Source of the DNA: an uncultured Desulfobulbus sp.
GTDB taxonomy: Bacteria > Desulfobacterota > Desulfobulbia > Desulfobulbales > Desulfobulbaceae
Assembly (NCBI RefSeq): GCF_963664075.1
Contig: NZ_OY760916.1
Span: 62,001 to 126,000, forward strand
Length of the DNA stretch: 64,000 bases
Reading direction: 5' to 3'
Under the pieces are notes generated by a model, which worked only from the letters and a program-made list of their open reading frames with translations, was not told where the DNA came from and searched no databases. This document shows, piece by piece, positions 51,548 to 60,121 of this stretch; position 1 is the first letter of the stretch; each line of letters begins with the position of its first letter. Made by a program: the position numbers and the translations under genes.

Positions 51548-54013
51548 TTACCAGCTAAATCGTTGAAAAAAGTTTTTCTCTTCTGTTTTTTCCGCATTTT
51601 CTTGCTGTTCATTGAGCATCTTGTGGAGCATTGCGGTCAATGAGCCCGGAAGGAGATAATCCTGTCCCCGCTCTCCCTGAAAGATAGAGGATGACTGGCG
51701 GGCCACATCTTTCCAGGTGATGGTATCATCATTTTTGGCCACAATTTCAAAGAGCATCTTGTTGTAGGGATCGTTGATCATCGCCAGCCCTGTACCAATG
51801 GTGGCCAGGAGGTCCACCGATGAGACAAATAATCGGGTAAGGCTTGTGTACACCTTAACTCCTCCACAGGAGCCCAGGCTGAGAAAGCGTTGTTTATTTT
51901 TCAGCTCACTTGTCGTGATCGTACCTTGTGCAATCAGCTCTTTCATGGGGTCGGTGATCTGTTCCGAGCGCCAGTAGCTGTGTCCTCGCTGGGCCAACAT
52001 CTCATCGCCAGAGTGGATAAAGCGGGCGAGCATCTCCATTTGATTTTCCTTGTCGGAGTAGACAAACTGGGTGTGGACGATTCGTAACCCATTTATTTCT
52101 TTAGTTAAAGCTATGGAGAAGTGTTTATTGAGCATCGCCTGAAATAATGCGGGAAGTCCCGCCTTCAGGGAGGCCCTGATCTCAGCGCGCAACCTGTTTG
52201 TCATTAAAGGACTGGAGTATGCTTCTGAAAGACTGATGGTATAACCGTTTGTCATCAACATCCGAGCATTGGAGACAAAGGATTGGCGGCCATCATCATC
52301 GGGGTGGTACATGGAGACCGAAGCCAGTCGACCATCCTCTTTCCATTGGGCAAATGGGGTTGACTGATAGCGCTCCATGTCAACCGCTCCGTGCTGTACG
52401 ATCATACGGCTTATGAGGATTCGTTCTTTGCTCCCCAGCAATTCAGGTGAGGTTTGCAAATAATACTGCAAGATGACGTTAATCAGTCTGGCGTTTGCTC
52501 CTGCTTCCTCTTCACTCTGCTGGCTCATGAGGGTTATGAGATACGTCCGGGCATCAGGAGAGAGTATCTTAAGCAGATGGGTAAAGGTGGCGGAAAAAAG
52601 AAGAATGGAGTCTTCATTCTTCAGTGCAGAGTCAGTGATCAGGGAGAGGATCTCTTGTTGTTTGTAGGAATCTTCAGGGAAAAAATCAGTGAGTTTTCCT
52701 TTCTGGGCACAGCTTGCAATAAAATCGGCAACCAGGAGATTCTCGGGGTCAATGATACGCAGGAAATTAAGCAGGTCTCCCTGATAGCGGCTTTGAATGC
52801 GAGTGAGTAACTCCGGCACCATGATATCGCGAAAGGAGGAATCATAGAGTTCACTGCCTTGCGCCATGATCGCATAACTGTTGGCCACGGTCAGATCACG
52901 GGCGGTCTGCACTCGGGCGGCAGTGGTGGCCCGTTTAAGTTGGGCAATGGCAGCCGCCCGGCTATCGCGATTCAAGGCACCAAAGCGTGCACGTACAGCA
53001 GGCTGCAGTTCTTGATATTTATTTTCCAGTTGCTGCATGGACCAGCTGCTTAAACTGGCCTCGGAGATCTCATAGCCGTTTTGGTTGGTGATGGCATGAA
53101 GGTTGTTAATTTTCCACAGAATCTCTCTGCCCCCATCATACATTGCCTGGAGGAGCATGGTTTTCTTCTGAGGAGAAAAGTTCTCGTACTGGACTTCCTG
53201 GATATGGGCGGGGAGAGCAAAGTAGCCCACCAGCCAGTCCCAGCACTCCTGGGCAGTGATGCCTTTGCGTGCAAAGAGAAATCGGGCGTTCCAAGCATCG
53301 TTTTGATAGAGTCGGGCAATGAGGCTGAGTCCATCAACCATGATTTCGGTGCTTATATTTTCACTGCCGCCAAAGGCTTGAGCTGCCTTGGCCTGGTTCC
53401 CTCGTAAGCGGACAATGAGCGGGAGTGCATCCAGGGCTTGGTATATCCGCAGATCACTAATTTGAAAGAGAGTCTGCGCAGTACGAACATGGTCTGTGGG
53501 CATACTGTTAAGGGTGGGGATAAGCGCCAGGGCCTGTTTGAGAGTAATTCCTTGAACGCCGAGAAGGGCTCTGAAGGTGCGCCCAGCGTCAAACCCCAGT
53601 TGCTTGACAGTAGCAAGCGATGTCAGAGCCAGCTCTATATCCATCCCGTCAAGCTTTGTCAGAGCCTCAAAGGTCAGCACCTGTTCAAAGTTGAAGTTTT
53701 CGTTGCGTAATCGCTCTATCACCAGGCTGGCATGGTCAAAGTCAACCCCCTTGACAGTGCAGATTTTGCGAAGAATACGCTGGGCATTGTAGTTTAATGT
53801 TGCGATGGCGGTTGCCCCCAAAGCCTTTTGCTGGCTAGTCAGGCCGGGGATTTTTTGGTATAGCCCCACGGTTTGCTGTACGCTGACAGAACCCGCCTGC
53901 GAGGACGCAGCCTGGGCTGCGCTCACCACAATCCCCAAAACAAGGATGGAGGTGAGCTGAAGGAAAAAAACAGTACGCCAAATGGTTCGACAATAAAAAA
54001 AAGGGGTGTGCAT
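51548..54013 (-). CDS. Large exported protein with caspase-like C-terminal signature
   Basis: This 821-residue protein starts at the ATG that gives a signal peptide (hydrophobic residues about 9-34, ending 'AAQAAS'). A further 25 codons upstream are possible but not supported. Residues 35-590 are mostly helical, repeat-like sequence I cannot assign. The last 250 residues look like a clan-CD peptidase: 'LASVSMYHPDDDGRQSF', 'GLRIVHTQFVYSDKENQMEM', 'AQRGHSYW' (His678) and 'QRFLSLGSCGG' (Cys716). This is a strand-GH turn followed by a strand ending in C, the caspase/CHAT/clostripain order. It is a prediction from pattern only. The gene is 22 bp from the divergent EamA gene and 8 bp from holA, on the holA transcript. 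Confidence 0.7.
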   Translation of the reverse strand: MHTPFFYCRTIWRTVFFLQLTSILVLGIVVSAAQAASSQAGSVSVQQTVGLYQKIPGLTSQQKALGATAIATLNYNAQRILRKICTVKGVDFDHASLVIERLRNENFNFEQVLTFEALTKLDGMDIELALTSLATVKQLGFDAGRTFRALLGVQGITLKQALALIPTLNSMPTDHVRTAQTLFQISDLRIYQALDALPLIVRLRGNQAKAAQAFGGSENISTEIMVDGLSLIARLYQNDAWNARFLFARKGITAQECWDWLVGYFALPAHIQEVQYENFSPQKKTMLLQAMYDGGREILWKINNLHAITNQNGYEISEASLSSWSMQQLENKYQELQPAVRARFGALNRDSRAAAIAQLKRATTAARVQTARDLTVANSYAIMAQGSELYDSSFRDIMVPELLTRIQSRYQGDLLNFLRIIDPENLLVADFIASCAQKGKLTDFFPEDSYKQQEILSLITDSALKNEDSILLFSATFTHLLKILSPDARTYLITLMSQQSEEEAGANARLINVILQYYLQTSPELLGSKERILISRMIVQHGAVDMERYQSTPFAQWKEDGRLASVSMYHPDDDGRQSFVSNARMLMTNGYTISLSEAYSSPLMTNRLRAEIRASLKAGLPALFQAMLNKHFSIALTKEINGLRIVHTQFVYSDKENQMEMLARFIHSGDEMLAQRGHSYWRSEQITDPMKELIAQGTITTSELKNKQRFLSLGSCGGVKVYTSLTRLFVSSVDLLATIGTGLAMINDPYNKMLFEIVAKNDDTITWKDVARQSSSIFQGERGQDYLLPGSLTAMLHKMLNEQQENAEKTEEKNFFQRFSW

Positions 54014-54035
54014 AGTGTCTAAAGCTGAATTCGTG

Positions 54036-54932
54036 ATGTCCGAAGGTCTGCAGAGAGTGGTGCCAATAGCTGCCTTACTGCTGGCCATGGCACTGTGGGG
54101 AAGTTCATTTGTGGCCTTGAAATACAGTTTTCAGGAAATGCACCCCCTAGTGGTTATTTTAGGGAGAATGGTGGTCGCATCACTCTTTTTTCTTCCCTTT
54201 GTGAGGTCGTTGGCCGGAGGGCCTGTCCCGAGAAAACTCATTCTGCCTGTACTTGTCATGTGTTTGTGTGAGCCTTGCTGCTATTTTCTTTTTGAAACAG
54301 CAGCACTGATTCGTACCAGTGCATCGCAGGCCGCAATGATTACCACCATGCTCCCTTTGATGGTGGCGCTCTCCGCAGGCTTTTTTTTAGGCGAACGTAT
54401 CACCGCTCGAACCATTGGCGGATTTGTGGTTGCTGCCATCGGCGCACTCTGGCTCAGTCTGAGTGGTGAGGAGACGCAACAGGCCCCACAACCAGCTTTG
54501 GGGAATTTTCTCGAGTTCATGGCCATGGTTTGCGCGACGGGATATACTATTCTAATGAAACGGTTAAGTAAAGATTTCCATCCGTTTTTTCTTACAGGTA
54601 TCCAGGCTCTTACGGGTGCCGTCTTTTTTATGCCCATTCTTTTTTTACCCTCAGTACAGGCCTCTGGCATCAGTCTGAGCGGTATCGGGATCATTTTTTA
54701 CCTGGGGCTGGTTGTGAGCTTAGGTGCCTATGGGCTCTATAATTATGGTGTGAGCAGTATTCCAGCCAGTCAGGCCTCGGCCTTTGTCAATCTGATACCG
54801 GTGTTTTCTATTCTCCTTGGATTTCTTATTTTAGACGAACGACTAACCCTTTGGCAATGGCTGGCCAGTCTGCTTGTCTTTGCCGGTGTGCTTATGAGTC
54901 AGGAGAAAATATTGTCCCCGAAGGGGAGATGA
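54036..54932 (+). CDS. EamA/DMT family transporter
   Basis: This 298-residue membrane protein has about ten hydrophobic helices arranged as two EamA repeats. Repeat 1 begins 'ALLLAMALWGSSFVALKY' and repeat 2 'LEFMAMVCATGYTILMKRL'. The repeats end with 'FFLGERITARTIGGFVVAAIGALW' type blocks (here split at 'LGERITARTIGG' and 'LDERLTLWQW'). Drug/metabolite transporters of this type export amino acids, nucleotides or metabolites. The substrate cannot be read. The start has a weak binding site and an upstream GTG 30 bp earlier is possible. It is divergent from the exported protein gene. Confidence 0.85.
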   Translation: MSEGLQRVVPIAALLLAMALWGSSFVALKYSFQEMHPLVVILGRMVVASLFFLPFVRSLAGGPVPRKLILPVLVMCLCEPCCYFLFETAALIRTSASQAAMITTMLPLMVALSAGFFLGERITARTIGGFVVAAIGALWLSLSGEETQQAPQPALGNFLEFMAMVCATGYTILMKRLSKDFHPFFLTGIQALTGAVFFMPILFLPSVQASGISLSGIGIIFYLGLVVSLGAYGLYNYGVSSIPASQASAFVNLIPVFSILLGFLILDERLTLWQWLASLLVFAGVLMSQEKILSPKGR

Positions 54933-54977
54933 TGGCCGATGACGATCGTTTTCTGGTTGTTTCGCAGGTAAGATGTG

Positions 54978-55754
54978 ATGCTTGGGAAAGGAGGGAAGGG
55001 GCCAAAAGCAGAAGAACTCTTCAGTGGAGGCTGGTGTGCTGCCTGTGGTCGCAGCCATAGCATCCCTGCTGGGCCGGTGTTGGCTGATTGTCGGGCCTTG
55101 ATGATGCATCTCCAACAATTTGAACGCATTGATGGGCTCGAAGCACCTTGTGGTGAGGAGCCCCGCTACGCAACTACGTCACTTTTTGCGACCGGTGGTG
55201 GCAAGATGTGTGGCCTGCTCTCTTGCAGAGAGAGCAATGGAAAACGGGTGGTCCTGCGAGCTTTTTCAGGCCAGCTCAATGGGCTCTGGCTGGTCCCGGG
55301 CTGGGTGGGGCCGATCTTTGACGTGAAACAATTTAATGCCCTTGTTGCAGAGCCAGATAGGGAGATTAAGGCTTTGGGGAAAAAAATGCAGCACTGCGGG
55401 AGAGAAACAGCCGAGTACCGGGAGTTGAAACGCATGCGGCGTCAGCTTTCCCAGGAACTGATGCGCGCCATCCATGGGTTGTATACTCTTCGGAATTTTC
55501 GTGGTGAATCTGCTCTGCTCACGCAGGTTTTTCAAGGAAAGGGAATGCCACCGGCTGGGACGGGTGATTGCTGCGCGCCTAAACTGCTGCATCACGCTGC
55601 TTGCCATGGTTTGCGTCCCGAAGGTTTGGTTGAGTTTTATTGGGGGGCTACAAATAATTCCCAGACGAAACGTCATGGGCAGTTCTACGCGGCCTGTGCG
55701 GGCAAGTGCCAACCCATACTTGGATTTCAGCTGTGCGGAGGAGGGAATGTGTGA
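54978..55754 (+). CDS. N-terminal half of a split RluA-type pseudouridine synthase
   Basis: This 258-residue protein matches the N-terminal domain normally fused to a large group of RluA-like synthases: 'GWCAACGRSHSIPAGP', 'LRAFSGQLNGLWLVPGWVGP' with 'IFD', and 'PPAGTGDCCAPKLLHHA'. 'RPEGLVEFYWGATNNSQ' and 'RHGQFYAACAGKCQPILGFQ' complete it. It has six or more cysteines, perhaps for metal. In the fused form the catalytic domain follows straight after the 'CQPILG' block. Here a stop codon intervenes and the catalytic gene starts 8 bp before it. It may work as a separate subunit. A GTG directly before the ATG is possible. Confidence 0.75.
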   Translation: MLGKGGKGPKAEELFSGGWCAACGRSHSIPAGPVLADCRALMMHLQQFERIDGLEAPCGEEPRYATTSLFATGGGKMCGLLSCRESNGKRVVLRAFSGQLNGLWLVPGWVGPIFDVKQFNALVAEPDREIKALGKKMQHCGRETAEYRELKRMRRQLSQELMRAIHGLYTLRNFRGESALLTQVFQGKGMPPAGTGDCCAPKLLHHAACHGLRPEGLVEFYWGATNNSQTKRHGQFYAACAGKCQPILGFQLCGGGNV

Positions 55755-56400
55755 ACTGGAAATAGTCTATCAGGATGCTGATATTGTGGTGGTCAATAAA
55801 CCGGGGGGCGTATTGGCTGTTCCCGGTCGCGGACCTGATAAACAGGACTGCATCACATCGCGTGTACGCCTCTGCTTTCCCGACTGCATTGAGCAACCGG
55901 CTGCCCATCGTTTGGATATGGATACCTCCGGTTTAATGGTCCTGGGGCTAACCACCCTGGCCCATCGCCATCTCTCCAACCAGTTTTCCCAGCGAACAGT
56001 TGAAAAAACATATCTAGCCCTGCTCGATGGTTCAGTGGCAGAGGAATCCGGGGAGATTATTCTTCGTTTTCGTCTTGATCCCGATAATCGGCCGCATCAG
56101 GTATATGATCCGGTCTTGGGAAAGGAGGGGCAGACCCGTTGGCGCAAACTCGCCACCGTAGAAGGGCAGAGTTTGATTGAGTTTACCCCACTGACCGGGC
56201 GTACCCACCAGCTCCGCCTGCATGCCGCCCATCCTCTCGGGCTGGGGGCACCTATTGCAGGAGATCGACTGTACGGTACAGGGAAAGAGGGGGGGCAACT
56301 GTGCCTGCATGCGGCCAGGCTCTGCTTCGATCACCCCAAAAGTGGGGAACGATTGGAGTTTGCCTCTTCCGCTCCCTTCCTTGATAGCCTGCTTGTTTAA
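55747..56400 (+). CDS. RluA-family pseudouridine synthase, catalytic half
   Basis: This 217-residue protein has the pseudouridine synthase core: 'IVYQDADIVVVNKPGGVLAV', 'AAHRLDMDTSGLMVLGLTT' with the catalytic Asp, 'KTYLALLDG', 'FTPLTGRTHQLRLHAAHPLG' and 'IAGDRLYG'. It lacks an S4 domain. The family isomerises uridine in rRNA or tRNA. The ATG lies inside the upstream gene (ATGTGTGA overlap), so translation is probably coupled. Together the two genes equal the usual fused protein. Its 3' end touches the convergent LysM gene by 4 bp. Confidence 0.88.
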   Translation: MCELEIVYQDADIVVVNKPGGVLAVPGRGPDKQDCITSRVRLCFPDCIEQPAAHRLDMDTSGLMVLGLTTLAHRHLSNQFSQRTVEKTYLALLDGSVAEESGEIILRFRLDPDNRPHQVYDPVLGKEGQTRWRKLATVEGQSLIEFTPLTGRTHQLRLHAAHPLGLGAPIAGDRLYGTGKEGGQLCLHAARLCFDHPKSGERLEFASSAPFLDSLLV

Positions 56401-57554
56401 GGCGTTCGGTTACCAGGACAGCGATTTATTAGGCCGTGAAGATCGAGTTGAGTGCCAATGAGAAGAATGTCGGGATTATCAATCAATTTTTTGTTGCGCG
56501 CATAGAGCTCCAGCCAGGCATCCTCGTTGCAAAGAAGACGTTTGGCAATTTTACTCAGCGAATCTCCAGGCATGACGGTATACTTTTGTTTTGGAGGCAG
56601 AGCTGTCGAAGTCACTGGCTTTGCAGGGGGAAGTACAGTGGCTTTGGGCGCAACTGGTTCTGGAGATGATTTTGGGGTGTTTTGAGCGATCGTGGAGACC
56701 TGCTCGGTTTGTTGATTTTCTGCTAGCCGTTGCAGAGAAGGCTCCGGCAAAAGATCCTGACGCTCAGGAGTACTTGCTGCCGGCATAACATCTGGAGAGG
56801 CCTCCTCTGGGACATTCTGCTGATCAGTAACCGCTCTGTGCTCGGTGAGCGGGGAATCAGTCAGGCTCTGCACCAATTCCTGGGCATCGGCCTCAGACTT
56901 TTCAACTGTATCGGTTGTTGCCGCCAGGATTTGGGCGCCCAGTTCTGCCACTGGAATTTGTGCTGATACGCGAGGAGCGAGCCTTTGCTCCTGGAGTTGT
57001 TGTGGTGGAGGTGGCGGGGTGGGGGCAGGCTGCGTAACTGAAAGTTTTTCTTTGCTCAGTGAAGCGGGGGACTGGAGAACTGCAGTGTCAGGCTGAGTGT
57101 TTTGCTGGTACATGTACCACCAGCCACCTCCACTCAGTGCAAGGAAAAGTGCTCCCAGCAAAAGAGAAGTCCCAGATTTTCCTGATCCCTGCCCACCTTT
57201 GCTCTCTCCAACCTGGGTTCGAATCCGTTTTGAACGAAGGCGGACCGCATCGGTCAGCGCCAGGGTTTCGGTGATACGTTTTCTTCGTTCCTGTAATCCC
57301 GGAAAATCAACTGCGATCTTTGCTGCCTGTTGATAGCACTCCTGTGCTTCCCGGTTTTTTCCCTGGAATTCATGCTCCTCGCCCTGAGCGATGAGCGCAT
57401 CGGCCTTGTTCCACTGTTGTTGGTGCCGAGTCTCCAGATCCTCACGAGTGTGGGGGGATAATTCGTCACCATGCATGGTGAGGAGAGTTCCTGCTTCGGT
57501 AATATGGCCTGTATCTATCAGGGCCTGTATATCACTGCTTGTGATAGTGCTCAC
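56397..57554 (-). CDS. LysM-domain inner-membrane protein
   Basis: This 385-residue protein has an N-terminal cytoplasmic helical region with a TPR-like stretch (about 45-100). It has a single membrane helix near 128-147 ('SLLLGALFLALSGGGWWYMY'). A long Pro/Gln/Ala-rich linker follows (about 150-320). A C-terminal LysM domain spans about 324-372 ('YTVMPGDSLSKIAKRLL' to 'LIGTQLDL') and binds peptidoglycan. It thus spans the inner membrane with the LysM in the periplasm. The partner and function are unknown. A role linking cytoplasmic complexes to the wall is an inference. Confidence 0.8.
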   Translation of the reverse strand: MSTITSSDIQALIDTGHITEAGTLLTMHGDELSPHTREDLETRHQQQWNKADALIAQGEEHEFQGKNREAQECYQQAAKIAVDFPGLQERRKRITETLALTDAVRLRSKRIRTQVGESKGGQGSGKSGTSLLLGALFLALSGGGWWYMYQQNTQPDTAVLQSPASLSKEKLSVTQPAPTPPPPPQQLQEQRLAPRVSAQIPVAELGAQILAATTDTVEKSEADAQELVQSLTDSPLTEHRAVTDQQNVPEEASPDVMPAASTPERQDLLPEPSLQRLAENQQTEQVSTIAQNTPKSSPEPVAPKATVLPPAKPVTSTALPPKQKYTVMPGDSLSKIAKRLLCNEDAWLELYARNKKLIDNPDILLIGTQLDLHGLINRCPGNRTP

Positions 57555-57712
57555 GGCGAAACTCCTGTAAGAGAGTACTCAAATTCCAGGTGACTGCTGT
57601 TTTTGCTGTCGTGAACTCATGATAAACATGTAAATGAGGGTAGCTGTTTTTGTCTGACTTTGTCAAGAAATTGAAGCTGTTAATGTTGGCGATGGAAGTT
57701 ATTTTTCATAAA

Positions 57713-57739
57713 AAAAGGGTGCTCTGGAGGAGCACCCTT
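57713..57739 (-). terminator. Terminator of mdh
   Basis: AAGGGTGCTC and GAGCACCCTT flank a 5-base loop. On the minus strand TTTTTT follows. Confidence 0.9.
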
Positions 57740-57770
57740 TTCTCTTACTACCTTTCGGTGAACTCAGGTC

Positions 57771-58751
57771 TTACTTGATGTGTTTAGCAACAGCATCACG
57801 CTCGCCTTTGAGCTCGGCCTCTGTTTTCATGATCATCTCGCGGCTGAACGCAGAGATCTCAAGACCTTCAACGATTTTGTAGTCGCCGCCTTCGCAGACG
57901 ATCGGGAAAGCAAACATCAGGTCTTCGTCTACACCGTAGGGGTTGCCTGCACTGTAGATACCCATGCTGACCCATTTGCCCTCGCTGCCCAGAGCCCAGC
58001 TGCGCATATGATCAACGGCAGCAGAAGCAGCAGAAGCGGCAGAGGAAGCGCCACGAGCTTTAATGATGGCGGCACCACGCTGCTGAACGGTGGGGATGAA
58101 GTAGTCTTTGTTCCAGGCATCGTCTACCATCTCTTTAACGGCTTTACCGTCAACGGTGGCGTAGCTGATGTCCGGATACTGGGTAGCGGAGTGGTTACCC
58201 CAAACAACAACTTTCTCAACCTGGGTGGAATGAGTGCCGGTTTTCTCAGCAATCTGAGACATGGCGCGGTTGTGATCCAGACGCATCATAGCGGTTACGT
58301 TGCGCGGATTGAGTTTGGGAGCATTTTTCATGCAGATCAGGGCATTGGTGTTTGCCGGGTTACCAACAACCAGAACGCGGCAGTTGGGGTTGGCGTTGTC
58401 ACTGAGTGCTTTACCCTGAACGGTGAAGATTGCGCCGTTGGCATCCAACAGGTCAGAACGCTCCATTCCCGGACCACGAGGACGAGAACCTACCAGCAGG
58501 GCAAATTCAGCATCTTTGAAAGCAACGTTGGGATCATCGGTGGCGATAACGTCTGCAACCAGCGGGAAGGCGCAGTCGTTGAGTTCCATCAGAACGCCCT
58601 GCAGGGCACCCATTGCCGGGGGGATCTCAAGAAGCTGCAGAATAACAGGCTGATCAGGACCGAGCATGCTGCCGCTGGCAATGCGGAAGATGAGGGAATA
58701 GCTGATCTGACCGGCAGCTCCGGTTACTGCTACACGTACTGGTGCTTTCAT
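57771..58751 (-). CDS. mdh: Malate dehydrogenase
   Basis: This 326-residue NAD-linked enzyme interconverts malate and oxaloacetate. The Rossmann motif is '[19 protein letters not shown]'. The substrate arginine blocks are '[19 protein letters not shown]' and '[14 protein letters not shown]', and the catalytic His is in '[13 protein letters not shown]'. It belongs to the cytosolic-like group 2 MDH, not the lactate-like type. AAGGAG precedes the ATG. It is a single-gene unit with its own terminator and a long leader. Confidence 0.96.
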   Translation of the reverse strand: MKAPVRVAVTGAAGQISYSLIFRIASGSMLGPDQPVILQLLEIPPAMGALQGVLMELNDCAFPLVADVIATDDPNVAFKDAEFALLVGSRPRGPGMERSDLLDANGAIFTVQGKALSDNANPNCRVLVVGNPANTNALICMKNAPKLNPRNVTAMMRLDHNRAMSQIAEKTGTHSTQVEKVVVWGNHSATQYPDISYATVDGKAVKEMVDDAWNKDYFIPTVQQRGAAIIKARGASSAASAASAAVDHMRSWALGSEGKWVSMGIYSAGNPYGVDEDLMFAFPIVCEGGDYKIVEGLEISAFSREMIMKTEAELKGERDAVAKHIK

Positions 58752-59115
58752 TTGTTTCTCCTTGTTGTTGAACCTACTGCAAATTAGTAGACCAAAAATT
58801 GGTTACTACCATCAGTTGTCATGCAAATCCCCTGGGGGGCTTTGGATCAAGAAACGAACTCGGTACTCATGTGAAGCAAAATCGGAATAGGAAACTGAAC
58901 AGGAACGTTGGGCCGGCCACAGGGGGGTGGTACCGAAAGAAGAAGTGCCGTTGTTGACACTAATCCACAAAGCGGAGGAAAAAGTCAATGTTCTCGGACG
59001 CTTTACCCAAAATGAATGAATTCCCATTCAGACGCACCGATATTGATACAAATCAACGGCTAAAAAGTCAAGCGCTCTTTCATGGGCAAAGAGAGGAAGG
59101 AAATAGAGAAATTTT
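58752..59115. other. Gene-free stretch upstream of mdh
   Basis: This 364-bp stretch carries the mdh leader. I find no gene and no promoter good enough to list. Confidence 0.4.
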
Positions 59116-59643
59116 TCAGGAAATATGCGAGTATCGGTCCGCGATCACCATCATCAACGTCTCGTAGGTGAATCCCCAGATATAGCCTTCGGTTGCCGGT
59201 ATACAGGGAAAAAGCACATCAGGGCAACGGGGACTCATCGGGCGCTTGATAATATTGGCGCTATCGGATACGTAGTCCAACTCCAGCCATTCATGGCAGC
59301 TTATCTCGGAGCGTTGCAGTTGGATCGGCGGCACTTCGGGGAGTTCAAAAAGATAGGTGGTCACCGGAACCGGTTGGTTGAGGTGGTTGCCCGCCGTGCG
59401 GATGGGGTACTGTTTGATGAGGTTGTCGGTGGAAAGTTTAATGCCGCATTCCTCGTAGGTCTCACGGATACAGGTCGCGAGCAGGGAAGGATCGCCATCG
59501 TCCCGGCGGCCGCCTGGGAAAGAATAGTGACCGGACCAGGGATCACGGGGGTTCGCTTTTCGTTTCAGCACCAAGACCTCGGGTTCCGGGGCGTAGGAGA
59601 TGATGGTGGCCACTGCGGCCTCTTTTTTAGTGAAAGATTCCAT
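59116..59643 (-). CDS. Nudix hydrolase, CoA/nucleotide pyrophosphatase-like
   Basis: From the ATG the protein has 175 residues. An in-frame TTG 36 bp upstream has no binding site either. The block before the Nudix box is 'RDPWSGHYSFPGGRRD', and the box continues 'DGDPSLLATCIRETYEECGI', as in NUDT7/8-like CoA pyrophosphatases. The 'RETYEECG' core is intact. Substrate is inferred only by resemblance. It is unrelated to the Nudix gene at 10 kb apart from the fold. Confidence 0.85.
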   Translation of the reverse strand: MESFTKKEAAVATIISYAPEPEVLVLKRKANPRDPWSGHYSFPGGRRDDGDPSLLATCIRETYEECGIKLSTDNLIKQYPIRTAGNHLNQPVPVTTYLFELPEVPPIQLQRSEISCHEWLELDYVSDSANIIKRPMSPRCPDVLFPCIPATEGYIWGFTYETLMMVIADRYSHIS

Positions 59644-60121
59644 AGCATTCTGTATAGCAAATTTCCGCCCGATCCCCAAGGGCGGATTCGGCTTTAATTT
59701 GGGTTTGCGGAGAGTTTTGTTCTGTTTTTTCTGCTTCTTGTCTCGAATCGTACGTCTGCGGTCAATGACATACAGTTTTCATTAATGCGGTATAGGAAAC
59801 CGTACGCAGGTCACTGCCACTGCTTACTTGCCGCAAGCTTTGAACCTCACGCCGCCTGAACTGATGAGAAATCAGGGCTAAGCCTGTACAATATAGACCT
59901 TTTCAAGTACCTTGCAACAGAGACGCATCTTGTCTCGTCCCAAAAAATATCATGCTGCTTCTTCACCCCGCCTCTGAGGTCGTCCTGGTGGGAACATGGG
60001 GGCAGTCAAACTGAATGGGACGTGGAGCATTTCTTTCAGCCTATCCTTGCCCCTGAGCCCGCTTTTTCAAGACGGCGCTCGGGGACGCTGAGCTTCTACC
60101 ATCCCCCAGCGAGTATCATCT
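59644..60121. other. Gene-free stretch upstream of trkA
   Basis: This 478-bp divergent interval shows no gene. I see no clear promoter, terminator or repeat in it. Confidence 0.4.

Noticed and set aside
57216-57226. GGTTCGAATCC, a tRNA T-loop-like word
   Set aside because: It is inside the LysM gene, and no acceptor stem, D-arm or anticodon arm can be built around it.
57780-58787. 335-codon open frame on the plus strand
   Set aside because: It mirrors mdh almost exactly and encodes no family-like sequence.
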